A DNA stretch of 64,000 bases from Eulemur rufifrons (lineage: Eukaryota; Chordata; Mammalia; Primates; Lemuridae). The translations under genes and the position numbers were made by a program. Under the pieces are notes generated by a model. It did no database searches. It saw nothing but the letters and a program-made list of their open reading frames with translations, and was not told the DNA's origin. The stretch is from positions 286,861,343 through 286,925,342 of the forward strand of contig NC_090989.1 in the NCBI RefSeq assembly GCF_041146395.1, in the 5' to 3' direction. Position 1 is the first letter of the stretch; the number at the start of each line of letters is the position of its first letter. Shown in pieces: positions 35,818 through 49,300 of the stretch.

Positions 35818-37666
35818 TGAAAACAATGCACATCATTAGACTGTGTCAGCCTTTGTCCTTTCTCACAATAAAGTGCCATTCTCCTAAGTGATATAATGTC
35901 TACTTAAAGTGTAAGGCTTGATAAAGTATAAAATCCATCCCCATATACACCAAAACATACCCAGAATGTAGAGTACAGATATTTAAAATGTAAGGTAACT
36001 GAATATATTTAGTTATACTTTACTAGTGTGTTGCTCTTCCACATGTAAACTCTATGTTTAAGATATCACCAGTTCACTGCCTTGAAGCAGTTCTCAGGCC
36101 ACAGTGCAGGGACGGAGACTCCAAAAGGAGCCTGAGGACTGAGCTGTGGAGACAGAGACCAGAGACTGAAGTGGCCAATTTTCAGTTTAGCCTTTTTTCA
36201 GATAATTCATATTTTTCAAAGACAATTATTTTCTGTGATTCATACTTCAGATGATTTTCCTTTCCTATTATCTACAATATTTAGGATAATTGTATGAAAT
36301 GGTACCTACTTAAGAATACTGACTCACAATAGTATAACCACCTAACATTTTCTACTCTGTTCAAGATCAAATTTTATAAAAATATTCTCTTTAAAATGCA
36401 ATTCTAACAGCAGCAATTAAGAATGTAATTCTTGACTGTATCGGATAATCTGAAACTGAGAAAACTATGTGTATTTAGAAAATTTGACTGAACACACTTT
36501 AAAAACACAGAACTTTGTGTGTTCTCCCCCGAGGTAAACTGAGAAGACAGAACACTGACACTACTGGGAATCCAGCCACCTGGGGAAGGGCCATGTCACA
36601 CAGTGGGAGAAGCAAATAAAGAACATGGACCACACTCTGCTGAACACCCTGTCAACAGTACCAGGCCCAGGGAGGCTTTCCTGTCACTTCCTAGATGTCC
36701 CTCTTCCTTTAAAACCAATCTGCCATGCACCTTGACTTTTGTGAAACTGGTGGAGAATTATGAACCTATATTACAGAGGAATTAAAGAAACCTGTGGAAA
36801 TTAGCACAACTGCCTAGGTCCTAGGATCACTATGAAGCCTCAAAATGCTTGTGTGAGAAATCCAGTTAGCGAGGAGTGAACACAGATATTGTCCAGTAGT
36901 GGCTGAACCCACAGTAAGTCTTACAGCTCAAGGACTTCTTCCCAGAACAAAGGAATTAAGTCATACTCTCCTCATACTCAGCCCAAAGTCTTTGAATCTA
37001 TTGCTGAGGATGGGTCTTGCAGCTCAAGGACTTCTTCCCAGGGCAAAGGAAGTAAGTTATAATCTTCTAGAACTCAGCTGAAAGACCCTGAATCTCCTCC
37101 TCTGGATGGCCATACCCACTGAAAAACCTGTAGGTGGAAATGCCACCCCCAACCTGAAGGAACAGGAAGAATCATCTGAAACCCAGATAAAGGCCAGGGA
37201 AAAGAGGAGGCTAGCCAGAGAGCAGGGCAGAGCCCGGAAAACTTTCTCAGGTTGTCTCACCACGGACTGCAGATGTGACCCCAAGACGGTTGGTCCGACT
37301 GCCCTAGGGAAAGTCTTCCAAGCTTTTCTGATTTTCCTACAGGATTATGAGAAATCCAGAGCTCTGAGGGCAGAAGGGGCAGGAACACCATGCTGCTGCT
37401 TTTCAGTCCAGTTACTGGAATGCCCAGACATTCAAACTGGACATCAGCCTGTCTCCTGAATATTACCTACCTCAAGATATGGTACATATTTACCTGTGAT
37501 TATAGGTATATCTGAGCCCATCGGGGAACATCAGCCAATGGTACCTTTGATATCCATCTTACCTAGCAACACGGTAGCATTTCTGAGGAACCTGAAAAGA
37601 CTTAAGGCTTTCTTCTAGGATGCATTTATTTTTCAGGTTGTGTTTTTTTTCCCCCCAGATTGTTTT
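35818..37666. other. Intronic DNA with a 97-bp tandem duplication and an unrecognised 117-codon frame
   Basis: The motif AGCTCAAGGACTTCTTCCCA occurs at 36,924 and 37,021, part of an imperfect direct duplication of about 97 bp. A plus-strand open frame at 37,106-37,459 starts MAIPTEKPVGGNATPNLKEQ and is rich in Glu/Lys/Arg. I recognise no domain, and no splice or promoter context supports it. The region could be an old LTR or retrocopy. The rest is unassigned. Confidence 0.4.
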
Positions 37667-38017
37667 TTTTTTTTTTTACTTTTTTTTTTTTTTTTTTTGA
37701 GACAGAGTCTCACTCTGTTGCCCAGGCTAGAGTGAGTGCCGTGGCGTCAGCCTAGCTCACAGCAACCTCAAACTCCTGAGCTCAAGCGATCCTCCTGTCT
37801 CAGCCTCCCGAGTAGCTAGGACTACAGGCATGCACCACCATGCCCGGCTAATTTTTTCTATATATATTTTTAGCTGTCCATATAATGTCTTTCTATTTTT
37901 AGTAGAGATGGGGTCTCGCTCTTGCTCAGGCTGGTCTCGAACTCCTGAGCTCAAACGATCCGCCCACCTCAGCCTCCCAGAGTGCTAGGATTACAGGCGT
38001 GAGCCACCGCGCCCGGC
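37667..38017 (-). mobile_element. Alu SINE, young lemur-type, antisense
   Basis: Complete antisense dimer with an extended linker and GCCACCGCGCCCGGCC 5' end intact. Target-site duplication CCCCCAGATTGTTTT lies before the T tail (about 37,652-37,666) and after the element (about 38,018-38,033). Confidence 0.97.
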
Positions 38018-38077
38018 CCCCCCAGATTGTTTTGATTATCGTCTTTTTTTCCCCAGGAAACTTAATTGATCTGATTT

Positions 38078-40985
<2,908 letters not shown>

Positions 40986-41001
40986 AGAAAGTTGCTTTTA
41001 G

Positions 41002-41316
<315 letters not shown>

Positions 41317-41439
41317 TTAAAAACCCTCAGGTGGTTATTACAGTAAAAAAGTTACAAATTAGAATAAAATTTTAAATCATCAGTGCTAACACCTCACAAG
41401 TAATTTTAACTCAAATACAATGTATCTTAATTCAGCTTC

Positions 41440-41625
41440 TGTCCCACAGTACCCTGGACTTACTCTCTTCTGTTACACTTTATGTGCTTCCTTCAGTAAT
41501 TGTGTTACTCTGAACTATAAACTCTGCAATGGCAAGAACTCTCTTATCTTGTTCACCTCAGCACCTAGCAAGTGTATGGCACATAGCAGAGTTTCAATAA
41601 ATAACAATGTATTAATAAATGAAGT
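41440..41625 (+). mobile_element. L2 LINE 3' end, sense
   Basis: The end of L2 is well preserved in motif order: ACTATAAACTCTGCAATGGC, ATCTTGTTCACCTCAGCACC, TAGCAAGTGTATGGCACATA, and GTTTCAATAAATAACAATG. Confidence 0.8.
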
Positions 41626-43420
41626 TAAGACATTAAAATTGCATATATTCTACTTGTACAAAAAATGCAATTTTAATGTGATTTTATGAAACAGATTTAA
41701 TTATGAAGTAACTTGAACTATAAAAGCATTTATTTAAAATAAAACTAGCTTACCTACTATACTTATTATTCAGTTTAAAAAATAAAACTTTATGTACAAG
41801 TTTTCAGCAACACACATTTTCCAACTAACATATAAGATAATGTGATCTGGAAATGTATCACTCTCATTTCTGAAGAACATATAGATAACAGTCTATATGA
41901 CTCCTTCAAAACTCTGATGCAACAGTATTCTATTACCTTCATCATTTCTCTTTTTAATTTTACATAAAGGTAGACAAACTTTTAGCCATTTATGGAGCAA
42001 ACACTCTGGACAATTGCTGATGTTACCAACTTTAAGTGAAATCTGCCACTACCCAGTGCAAATTCAACTTTATAATGATTTAATAGTGTGAATAAATTGC
42101 TTCAGTGTTTGCATATAAGGGTATTTCTATTGCTATCTGATCAAACACATTTAAAAGATCTTACCCTGCACCTTAATTGTGAAAATATATTCCAAGCTAC
42201 TAAATTTCCCTTAAAAGAAACCTGAGTTAAAAATCAGAATACTACTCTGAAATAGAAAATATACAAAAAAAGAAAGATTAAATATCTAATTAGATTATTT
42301 GTTGAATTGAGTTAAATATCTAATTTCCTAAGTTTCCCTCCTAAAGTGTGTAATGGATTATACAAAAATACTAAGAAAACTCCAAATAATTTTTATGTTA
42401 TAGACTATTTCTTTCCATTTGTAACTAATTTTGATATTAAAGCTCGTATAGCATTTTCACAATACAAACTAAGTAACTTTTTATGAATTTCCTACAGAAA
42501 AAACATAACAGCAGGTACCTACACACACATAAGCTCTTTCTTTAAAGCAATATTTCATTTCTGTATATGTTTTAAAAATTAAAGTTAAGCCATGATTACT
42601 CAAAAAGACTATTTTATTGAGTATTTAGATTTAGAGTCTTATCTCTCTCCCATTATCTTCATTTCTATCATCCACCTCTTATTCCAGGGATTCTCAAACT
42701 TTCATGTGACACGGATCACATTCTCTCTCAAAACATCTGATTCACCCACTTGTCTTCTGTGTGTGTTTTTCTGTTTGTCATGCAATGGGATGGGATGAGG
42801 GGTGTGCTACAAGGAGGGGAACCTTCTATAACTTAAAGGAGGACTGCTATGCTTTTAAGATAATACGTAAGGGTTTTAAGTGAGATAATGTTTGTAAATA
42901 ATTGCACAGTGGCTGATATACAGTAGACAGACATGATATTAATACATATTATTGTAACTCATCTGTGTTATAAAATCGTAGACACCAAAACATTTCAAAA
43001 ACCAAGACTACTGGGGGGCAAAACACTGACAACCTGCAGTGCAACGTCTGCACAGAGTCTCCGGGCCAAAGCAGATTCATACTTGTTTTGAAATGTGACA
43101 GTGGCACTGCAAGTAAGTAACTCAAAGTTAATACGTGAGAGATACAAGTAGACATTGAACTCAAATCAGTTACTTTTTACTTCTTGTGAAAATTCCTAGT
43201 AAAAATGTTGGTAAGGGATTAAGGACAAGAATACTCCCTACACACCATGTATGACATGCGGTACTATGTATACACCGTTGTCTATGACACCAAGTATTTC
43301 GTATACACTGTATGAGACAACAGGTAGCGCTTGCATACACAGCGTGACAAGGACAGTGTGTACACACAGTACATAGGGCGCCGTGTGAAACACCAGGTGC
43401 TGTGCACACCCCGCAAAGCG
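41626..43420. other. Intronic DNA next to the CpG island
   Basis: AT-rich with no gene recognised. 42,840-42,930 may be a small MIR remnant (TAAGTGAGATAATG, GCACAGTGGCTGATATACAG). Between 43,240 and 43,400 are repeated variants of GTATACAC with ACACAGT, a degenerate low-complexity stretch leading into the CA repeat. Confidence 0.4.
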
Positions 43421-43444
43421 CGCACACACACACACACACACACA
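43421..43444. repeat. CA microsatellite at the CpG-island edge
   Basis: Eleven to twelve CA units ending at CCCCGC. It forms the boundary between AT-rich intron and the promoter island. Confidence 0.9.
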
Positions 43445-43868
43445 CCCCGCAAGCGCCTCCACAGCTGGCTCTGAGGAAAAGCGCGAGGCAAGACAGAGCA
43501 AAGGAAAGTTCGCGCCCGGCTGCCCCCAAGGAGCCCCTCGTCCCGGCGCGGCCCGGCAGCTTCTCCCCAGAGCTCCGGCGGGAGGCGGTGGCGGACCCCG
43601 CAGGACAGTCCCGGAGGCCCGCGAGGACCCGTTGTCGCAGCGGTGGCCTCACTCCCGGGGTCGCCCGCAGCCCCCCGGACACGCACGGACCCCGCCCGGC
43701 CTCGGCCGACCCTGCGCCGCGGCTCCCACCGCCCACGGCGCCCGGAGCCCGCGAAGCGTCCTGTCCTCTCCGCCCTCCGCACGCCAGGCCCGCGCTGCCG
43801 CCGGCCCCACCGCGCAGGGCCCGAGGCCTGGCCGGGTGGGCGGCGCGGGGCCCGGCGGGCGTGCTCAC

Positions 43869-44090
43869 TCGACTCCGCGGCTTCCCGGCCCGAGCAGGCC
43901 CCGCGCCGTCTTCCCGGGCCTCCGCTCCGCGCTCCCGGGCTTTCCCCACCATTGTTCTCCGGCTCCGCCGCCCCGCGCCCGGCCCTCCCTCCGGAGCCGC
44001 CTGTTCCCGCCGCTGGCACCTCTGCGGCCTGAGCCGGGACGGGCGGGCGCGGGGCCGGGGGGCGCCATGTTGGTGGGCGCCACCTCAGAG
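43869..44090 (-). other. ZMYND11: Candidate ZMYND11 non-coding exon 1
   Basis: Read on the minus strand, sequence downstream of the YY1-type element runs to GGAGTCGA followed by the donor GTGAGC (GT at 43,868-43,867). Other usable donors on this strand are GTGAGG at 44,134 and GTAAGT at 44,121, which would give more upstream first exons. Which is used cannot be decided from the sequence; the start is approximate. Confidence 0.45.
44061..44073 (-). promoter_or_regulatory. YY1-type promoter element
   Basis: Minus strand reads CCAACATGGCGCC, close to the YY1 consensus AANATGGCGGC. In mammalian CpG-island promoters this element usually lies just downstream of the start site and in the direction of transcription, so it argues for a minus-strand start slightly above 44,073. 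Confidence 0.65.
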
Positions 44091-44420
44091 GAAGCCGCGG
44101 GGCCCCGCAGCCCACACTTACTGTGTGTCCTCACCAGCGGCGGCCGTGGCCGGGCGGAAAGTTAAGCACCATCACCGGGAAAGTTGGCATCCACGCGGGC
44201 CGCTCCTCCCTGCCACCCGGCCGCCCAGATAGGCTGTGCCTGCCGGAGCCCCGCACGCGGCTCCTACCTCCGCTCCCGCCCGGCTCCCCCGACGCTGCCC
44301 GCAGCCGCTTCAGCACGTTCCGCGCAGCCGCAGGCGCCCTCCGTCCCCACACGCGCCAAGGCGGCAGCCGGCGTCCGCGGTCCTAGCGCCGCTGGTTCTG
44401 CAGGCAACAAAACCGGCCAC

Positions 44421-44699
44421 CTGGTTTCACTATCTTTTTAATCCGTGGTCAAGAGGAATTGCAGACAGGTGCTACGTTCCCATTCCTTGCATATGCAAAC
44501 AGCACCGCAACAAGAACAGGACCAGCCATTACCAATTTGGCAAGGTCACCCCAAATCTGCGTTCCAAGTAGGTTGTCTATCAAAGTCAGTCTGTATCTGA
44601 CATCTAACGGGAGGAGATCCCGTACACCTGTGGTTTAAGGAAGTATCAGCGATAAGCATACTTTTATAATGCTCACATATTTTCCCTCTTGTCCTTTCT
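44421..44699. other. Non-repetitive flank upstream of the promoter
   Basis: No gene. Contains the palindrome TTGCATATGCAA (44,487-44,498), two inverted octamer-like half sites. Otherwise nothing recognised. Confidence 0.4.
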
Positions 44700-45042
44700 C
44701 CTACGAGTTTGGAAGGAAGACCTTTCAGCTAAAATGTCTTGCTCTCGTTATCAGTGGGCATATGTACTTATACTTAGTTTCAGTCACCAGCAGTCAAGTG
44801 AGGTCTGAAACTAGGCAAGTACAGTACAGTAAGCTATTTTGAGAGAGAGAGAGACCACATTCACATAACTTTTGTTATAGTATTTTGTTATAATTCTTCC
44901 ATTTATTATTATTGTTGTAAATCTCTTATTATGCCTAATCTATGAATTAAACTTTATCATAAACATATATGTGTAGGAAAAAGATCATAGTATAAGTAAG
45001 GTTTGATAGTATCCTGGTTTCAGGTATCCACAGGGGGCCTAC
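44700..45042 (+). mobile_element. Tigger-type DNA transposon remnant
   Basis: 3' Tigger motifs: TGCCTAATCTATGAATTAAA, CTTTATCATAAACATATATG, and GGTTTCAGGTATCCACAGGG. The terminal part is replaced abruptly by the GC-rich tandem repeat at about 45,043. Confidence 0.72.
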
Positions 45043-47375
45043 CTGAGCATGGGAAAGACACTACGGGGCCCCACCTCCTCTTCCACGGGGCATGGGTACC
45101 CCACTTTCTCCCAGGATTGGCTCAGGAGTCCCTGAGCCTCCCCCATAGGGCGTGGCCATCCCACCTCCCCCCACGCAGGGCACGGCAGCCCCGCCTGGTC
45201 TAACGGTGTAGGATTGTATTGCTAAACCTCCTGTCACTCTGGCCAAGTGGCCCTGCCTCCTCTCAAAGAGGTTGTAATGGCCCCACCTCCTCTAACAGTG
45301 GGTGGGAGGCAATGGCCCCTCCTCCACTCATGCAGGGCAGAGCAGCCACACCTGCTCTCAGCTGGATACAGGCCCTAACCTCCTCTCATGCATGGGTGCC
45401 AGACTTCGTCCCAGGATTGCTCGGGAGTCCCGGCTCCTCACCCAGAGGGCGTGGCCATCCCATCGCCTCTCAACAGGGAGGGGCAGCCCCTCCTGCTCTT
45501 ACATTGGGGAGGGTGCATTGGCTAAATCTTCTGTCACTCTGGGCAAGGGGCCCCGCCTCCTCTCAAACAGGTCGCTGTGGTCCCACCCCCTGTAACAGTG
45601 GGTGGAATGCAACGGCCCCTCCTTCTCTCACGCAGGGCACAGCAGCCACACCTGTTCTCACACTGGATTCGGGCCCCCAACTCCTCTTATATAGGGTACA
45701 GGGCCCAACCTCCTCTTCTGCAGGGCATGGGGGTCCCACCTCCACCCAGGATTCGCTCAGGGGTCCAGGGTGCTGCCTCATAGGGCGTGGCCGTTCCACC
45801 TCCCCTCATGGATGTTGCGGTAGCCCCGCCTGCAATAGCGGCGGGGAGTGCATGGGCTAAACCTCTTCTCACTCTGGACAAGGGGCCCTGCCTCCTCTCA
45901 AACAGGGCGCTGTGACCCCCACTTCCTCTACCAGCGTGTGGGACGCATTGGCCCATCCTTCTCTCATGCAGGGCATGGCAGGCACACCCCTCTCACGCTG
46001 GATTCGGGCCCCCACCTCCTCTTTCGTGGCGCAAGGGGGCCCCACTTCCTCGCAGGATTGTCTTAGGAATCCTGACTCCTCCCCCATAGGGCGTGGCCAT
46101 CCCACTTCCATTCATGAAGGGTGCAAAAGCCCCGCCTGCTCTAACGGTGGGGGGGATGCAGTGGCTAAACCTCCTGTCACTCTGGACAAGGGGTCCTGCC
46201 TCCTCTCTAACAGGGCGTTGTGGCTCCACCTCCTCTAACAGGGCACGGTAGCCCCACCTCCTATCACTTGGGATTTGGGACCCCACTTCCTCTCATATAC
46301 GGTAGGGGACTCCACCTCCTCTTCTGTGGGGCATGGGGCCCCACTTCCTCCCACGATTGGCTGAGGAGTCCTGGCTCCTCCCCCATTGGGCGTGGCCATC
46401 CCACCTCCCCTCATGCAGGTCAAGACAGCCCTGCCTGCTCTAATGGCGGGGGCGGGGGGTGCCTTGGTTTAACCTCCTATCACTCTGGGCAAGGGGCCCC
46501 GCCTCCTCTCAAGCAAGGCGTTGTGACCCTGCCCCTTCTAACAGTGGGTGGGACGCGTTGGACCCTGCTCCTCTCACGCAGGGCACAGAGGGCCGCCTCC
46601 TGTCAAGCAGGGCGCAGGTGCGTCGCCTCCTCTCAGGCAAGGCATGGCAGCACCACCTTCTCTGATGCGGGGCATGGGGCCCCTCCTCTTCTGTGGGGCG
46701 GGGGTGCATTGGCCGCTCCTCCCCTGACGCAGGACACAACCACCCAACCTCCTCTCACGCAGGGCACGGAGGGCCGCCTCCTGTCAAGCACGGAGCAGGT
46801 GTCCAGCCTCCTGTCACGCAGGACATGGCAGCACCGCCTCCTCCGATGCAGGGGACGGGGCCCCTCCTCTTCTGAGGGGGCAGGCGCATTGGCCCCTCCT
46901 CCCCTCACGCAGGACACAGCAGCCCCTCCTCCTCTCACGCAGGGCAGGGAGGGCCGCCTCATATTAACCAGTTCGCAGGGGCCGTGCCTCCTCTGATGCA
47001 GGCACTTGGCTCCCCCTCCTCTCACACATGATTCGGGTCCCCACATCCTCAGGCAGGGTACGGGGAACCACCTCCTCTGCCGTGGGGCATGGGGGCCCCA
47101 ATTCCTCCCAGGCATGGCTCAGGAGCCCCGGCTCCTGCCCCATAGGGCAGGGCCATCACACCTCCCCCATGCAGGACGCGGCAGCCCCGCCTGCTCTAAC
47201 GGTGTTGAGAGTGCATTGGCTAAACCTCCTCTCACTCGGGGCAAGGGTCCCTGTCTCCTCTCAAGCAGCGTGTTGTGGCCCCGCCTTTTCTAACAGTGGG
47301 TGGGATGCATTAGCCCCATCTCCCCTCATGCAGGGAACGGGTCCCCAGTTCTCACACAGGACATGGCAGTCCGAT
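45043..47375. repeat. GC-rich tandem repeat, period about 300 bp
   Basis: Recurring landmarks give the period. GGCGTGGCCATCCCA-type boxes occur near 45,148, 45,448, 45,783, 46,088 and 46,388, with a degenerate one near 47,143. GCTAAACC or close variants occur at 45,221, 45,521, 45,856, 46,164, 46,468 and 47,219. Spacing is 300-335 bp except for a 750-bp interval. That interval (46,500-47,030) holds a different sub-repeat of about 182 bp. Smaller units of the type CACCTCCTCTCACGCAGGGC build the longer unit. The strand asymmetry is strong: C-rich on plus and G-rich on minus. Many overlapping frames are open on both strands because of this composition; I treat none as genes. Not a family I recognise. 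Confidence 0.9.
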
Positions 47376-49300
47376 CAAGACTCATCTGTTCATTGTCCAA
47401 CATTCTCTAAATCCCAGGGTTGGGGACTGGCCTACAGGGCAGGGCTCATCTGTGGGCTGTGTAAGGTTCCCTAAGTCCCTGGAAGGGACGGGCCTACAGG
47501 GCCAGGCTCATCTCTGGGCTATATCAGGTTCCCTAAATCCCTTGGGGTTTGGCCTACAGACCAGGGCTCAACTGTTGGGATGTCCCAGATTCCCTAAATC
47601 CCTGGGGGAGGGGCACAGGCCTCCAGAACAGGGTTCATCTGTGGGATGTCCCAGGTTCTCTAAATGCCAGGGGGCCTGGCCAACGGAATAGGGCTAATCT
47701 GTATGCCGTCCCAGGTTCCCTAAATCCTTTGGGGGACTGGCCTACAGACCAGGTCTGATCTGATGGCTGTCCCACGTTTCCTAAATTCCAGCGGGGGGTA
47801 CTGGGCAACAAAGCAGGGCTCATCTGAGTGCTGTCCCAGGTTCCCTAAGTCCCTGGAAGGGACTGGTATACAGACCAGACCTCATCTCTGGGCAGCCCCA
47901 GGTTCCCAAAATCCCTGGGGGCCTGGCCTACAACCAGGGATCCTCAGTGGGCTGTCCCAGGTTCCCTAAATCACTGGGGAGGACAGGCCTACAGACCAGG
48001 GTTATTTGTGCGCTGTCCCAGGTGTCTAAATTCAAGGGGGGGACAGGCCTACAGGCCAGGGCTCAGGTGTGGCCTGCCCCAGCTTGCACAAACCCCTTGA
48101 GGACTGATTTACACACCAGGGTTCACCTGTGGGCTGGCCGAGCTCCCTAAATCCCTGGGGCAGACTGGCCTAAAGACCAGGGCTCGTCTCTTGGACGTCC
48201 AAGGTTCCCTAAAACCCTGGGGGGACTGGCCCGCAGACCAGAGCTGTCCCAGGTTCCCTAAATCACTGAGGGCACAGGCCAACAGACCAGGGCTCATCTG
48301 TGGGATGTACCAGGTTCCCTGAATGCCTTGGGTACTGGCATACACACCAGGGCTTACCTGTGGGATGTCCCACGTTGCCTAAATCCCTGGAGAGACTGGC
48401 ATACAGACCAGGGCTAATCATTGGGATGTCCCAGGTCTTTAAATACCTGGGAGGACTGATCTTCAGACCAGGGATCATCTGTGGCCTGTCCCAAGTTCCC
48501 TAAATCCCTGTTGGGGAATGGCCTAAAAACCAGGGCTCCTCTGTGGGCTGTCCCAGGTCCCACAAATCACTGAGTGGATTGGCCTACAGCCAAGGGCTCA
48601 TCTGTGGGACGTCTCAGATTCCCTAAACATCTGGGGAGGACAGGCCTATAAGCCAGGGATTATTTGTGGGACGTCCCAGGTTCCCTAAATCACAGGGGAG
48701 GGGGAGGGGAATGGCACAGAGACAAAGGCTCAACTGTGGGATGTCCCAAGTTGCCCAAATAATTTGGGGACTAATTTACAGACCAGGGCTCACCTGTGGG
48801 ATGCCCCAGGGCCCAAACTCCCTGGGGAAGACTAGGCTACATACCAGGACTCACCTGAGGGATGTCCCAGGTTCTCTAAATCTCTTGGGGGACTACCCTA
48901 CAGACTACAGCTATTAGAGGTCCCCACAATCCCTGGGGGTCTGGCATTCAAACAGGGCACCTCTGTGGGATGTCCCAGGTTCCCTAAATCCCTGGGGGTG
49001 ACTTGTCTACACACCTAAGCTTCTCTGACGGGTGGCCCAGGTGGCTGAAATCACTGTGGGACTGTCTACAGACCAGGGCTCCTCTGTGGGCTGTCCCAGA
49101 TTCCCTAAATCACTGGAGGGACTGGCCTACAGACCAGAGCTCATCTGTGGGTTGTATCAGCTTTCTTAAGTCACCCTGGCAGAACTGGCCCACGGACCGG
49201 GGCTCATATGTGGGATGTCCCAGGTTGCCAAATACCTGGGGTGCCTGGGCTACAGACCACAGATCTTCTGAGGAATCTCCCGGGAGTCCCAATTTGTGGG
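47376..49300. repeat. 60-bp minisatellite, array 1 (plus orientation)
   Basis: About 32 diverged units of roughly 58-61 bp. Each follows the pattern GGGCTCATCTGTGGGATGTC, CCAGGTTCCCTAAATCCCTG, GGGGACTGGCCTACAGACCA. Unit order resembles arrays 2 and 3 (for example the variants with TCTTTAAATACC near 48,430 and TTGCCCAAATA near 48,750) but lacks their internal duplications. Since the unit is near 60 bp, several frames stay open across many units. Confidence 0.93.

Larger units (their letters stand above)
43450..44420 (-). promoter_or_regulatory. ZMYND11: CpG-island promoter of ZMYND11
   Basis: About 970 bp of very GC-rich, CpG-dense DNA with many GGGCGG/CCGCCC boxes and no TATA box, the usual form of a housekeeping promoter. 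Its position upstream of the minus-strand ZMYND11 exon, a YY1-type element reading on the minus strand (44,061-44,073) and several minus-strand donors support leftward transcription. Rightward transcription from the same island cannot be excluded. The long open frames on both strands (for example 43,402-44,232) come from lack of stop codons in GC-rich DNA. Confidence 0.85.

Noticed and set aside
43170..44232. Long open frames of 260-277 codons on both strands in the CpG island
   Set aside because: GC-rich promoter DNA rarely has stop codons; the products are Pro/Arg/Ala/Gly-rich, overlap on both strands and show no domain.
45219..47115. Open frames up to 258 codons in the GC-rich tandem repeat
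   Set aside because: They follow the repeat period, appear on both strands and have no domain; a compositional effect.
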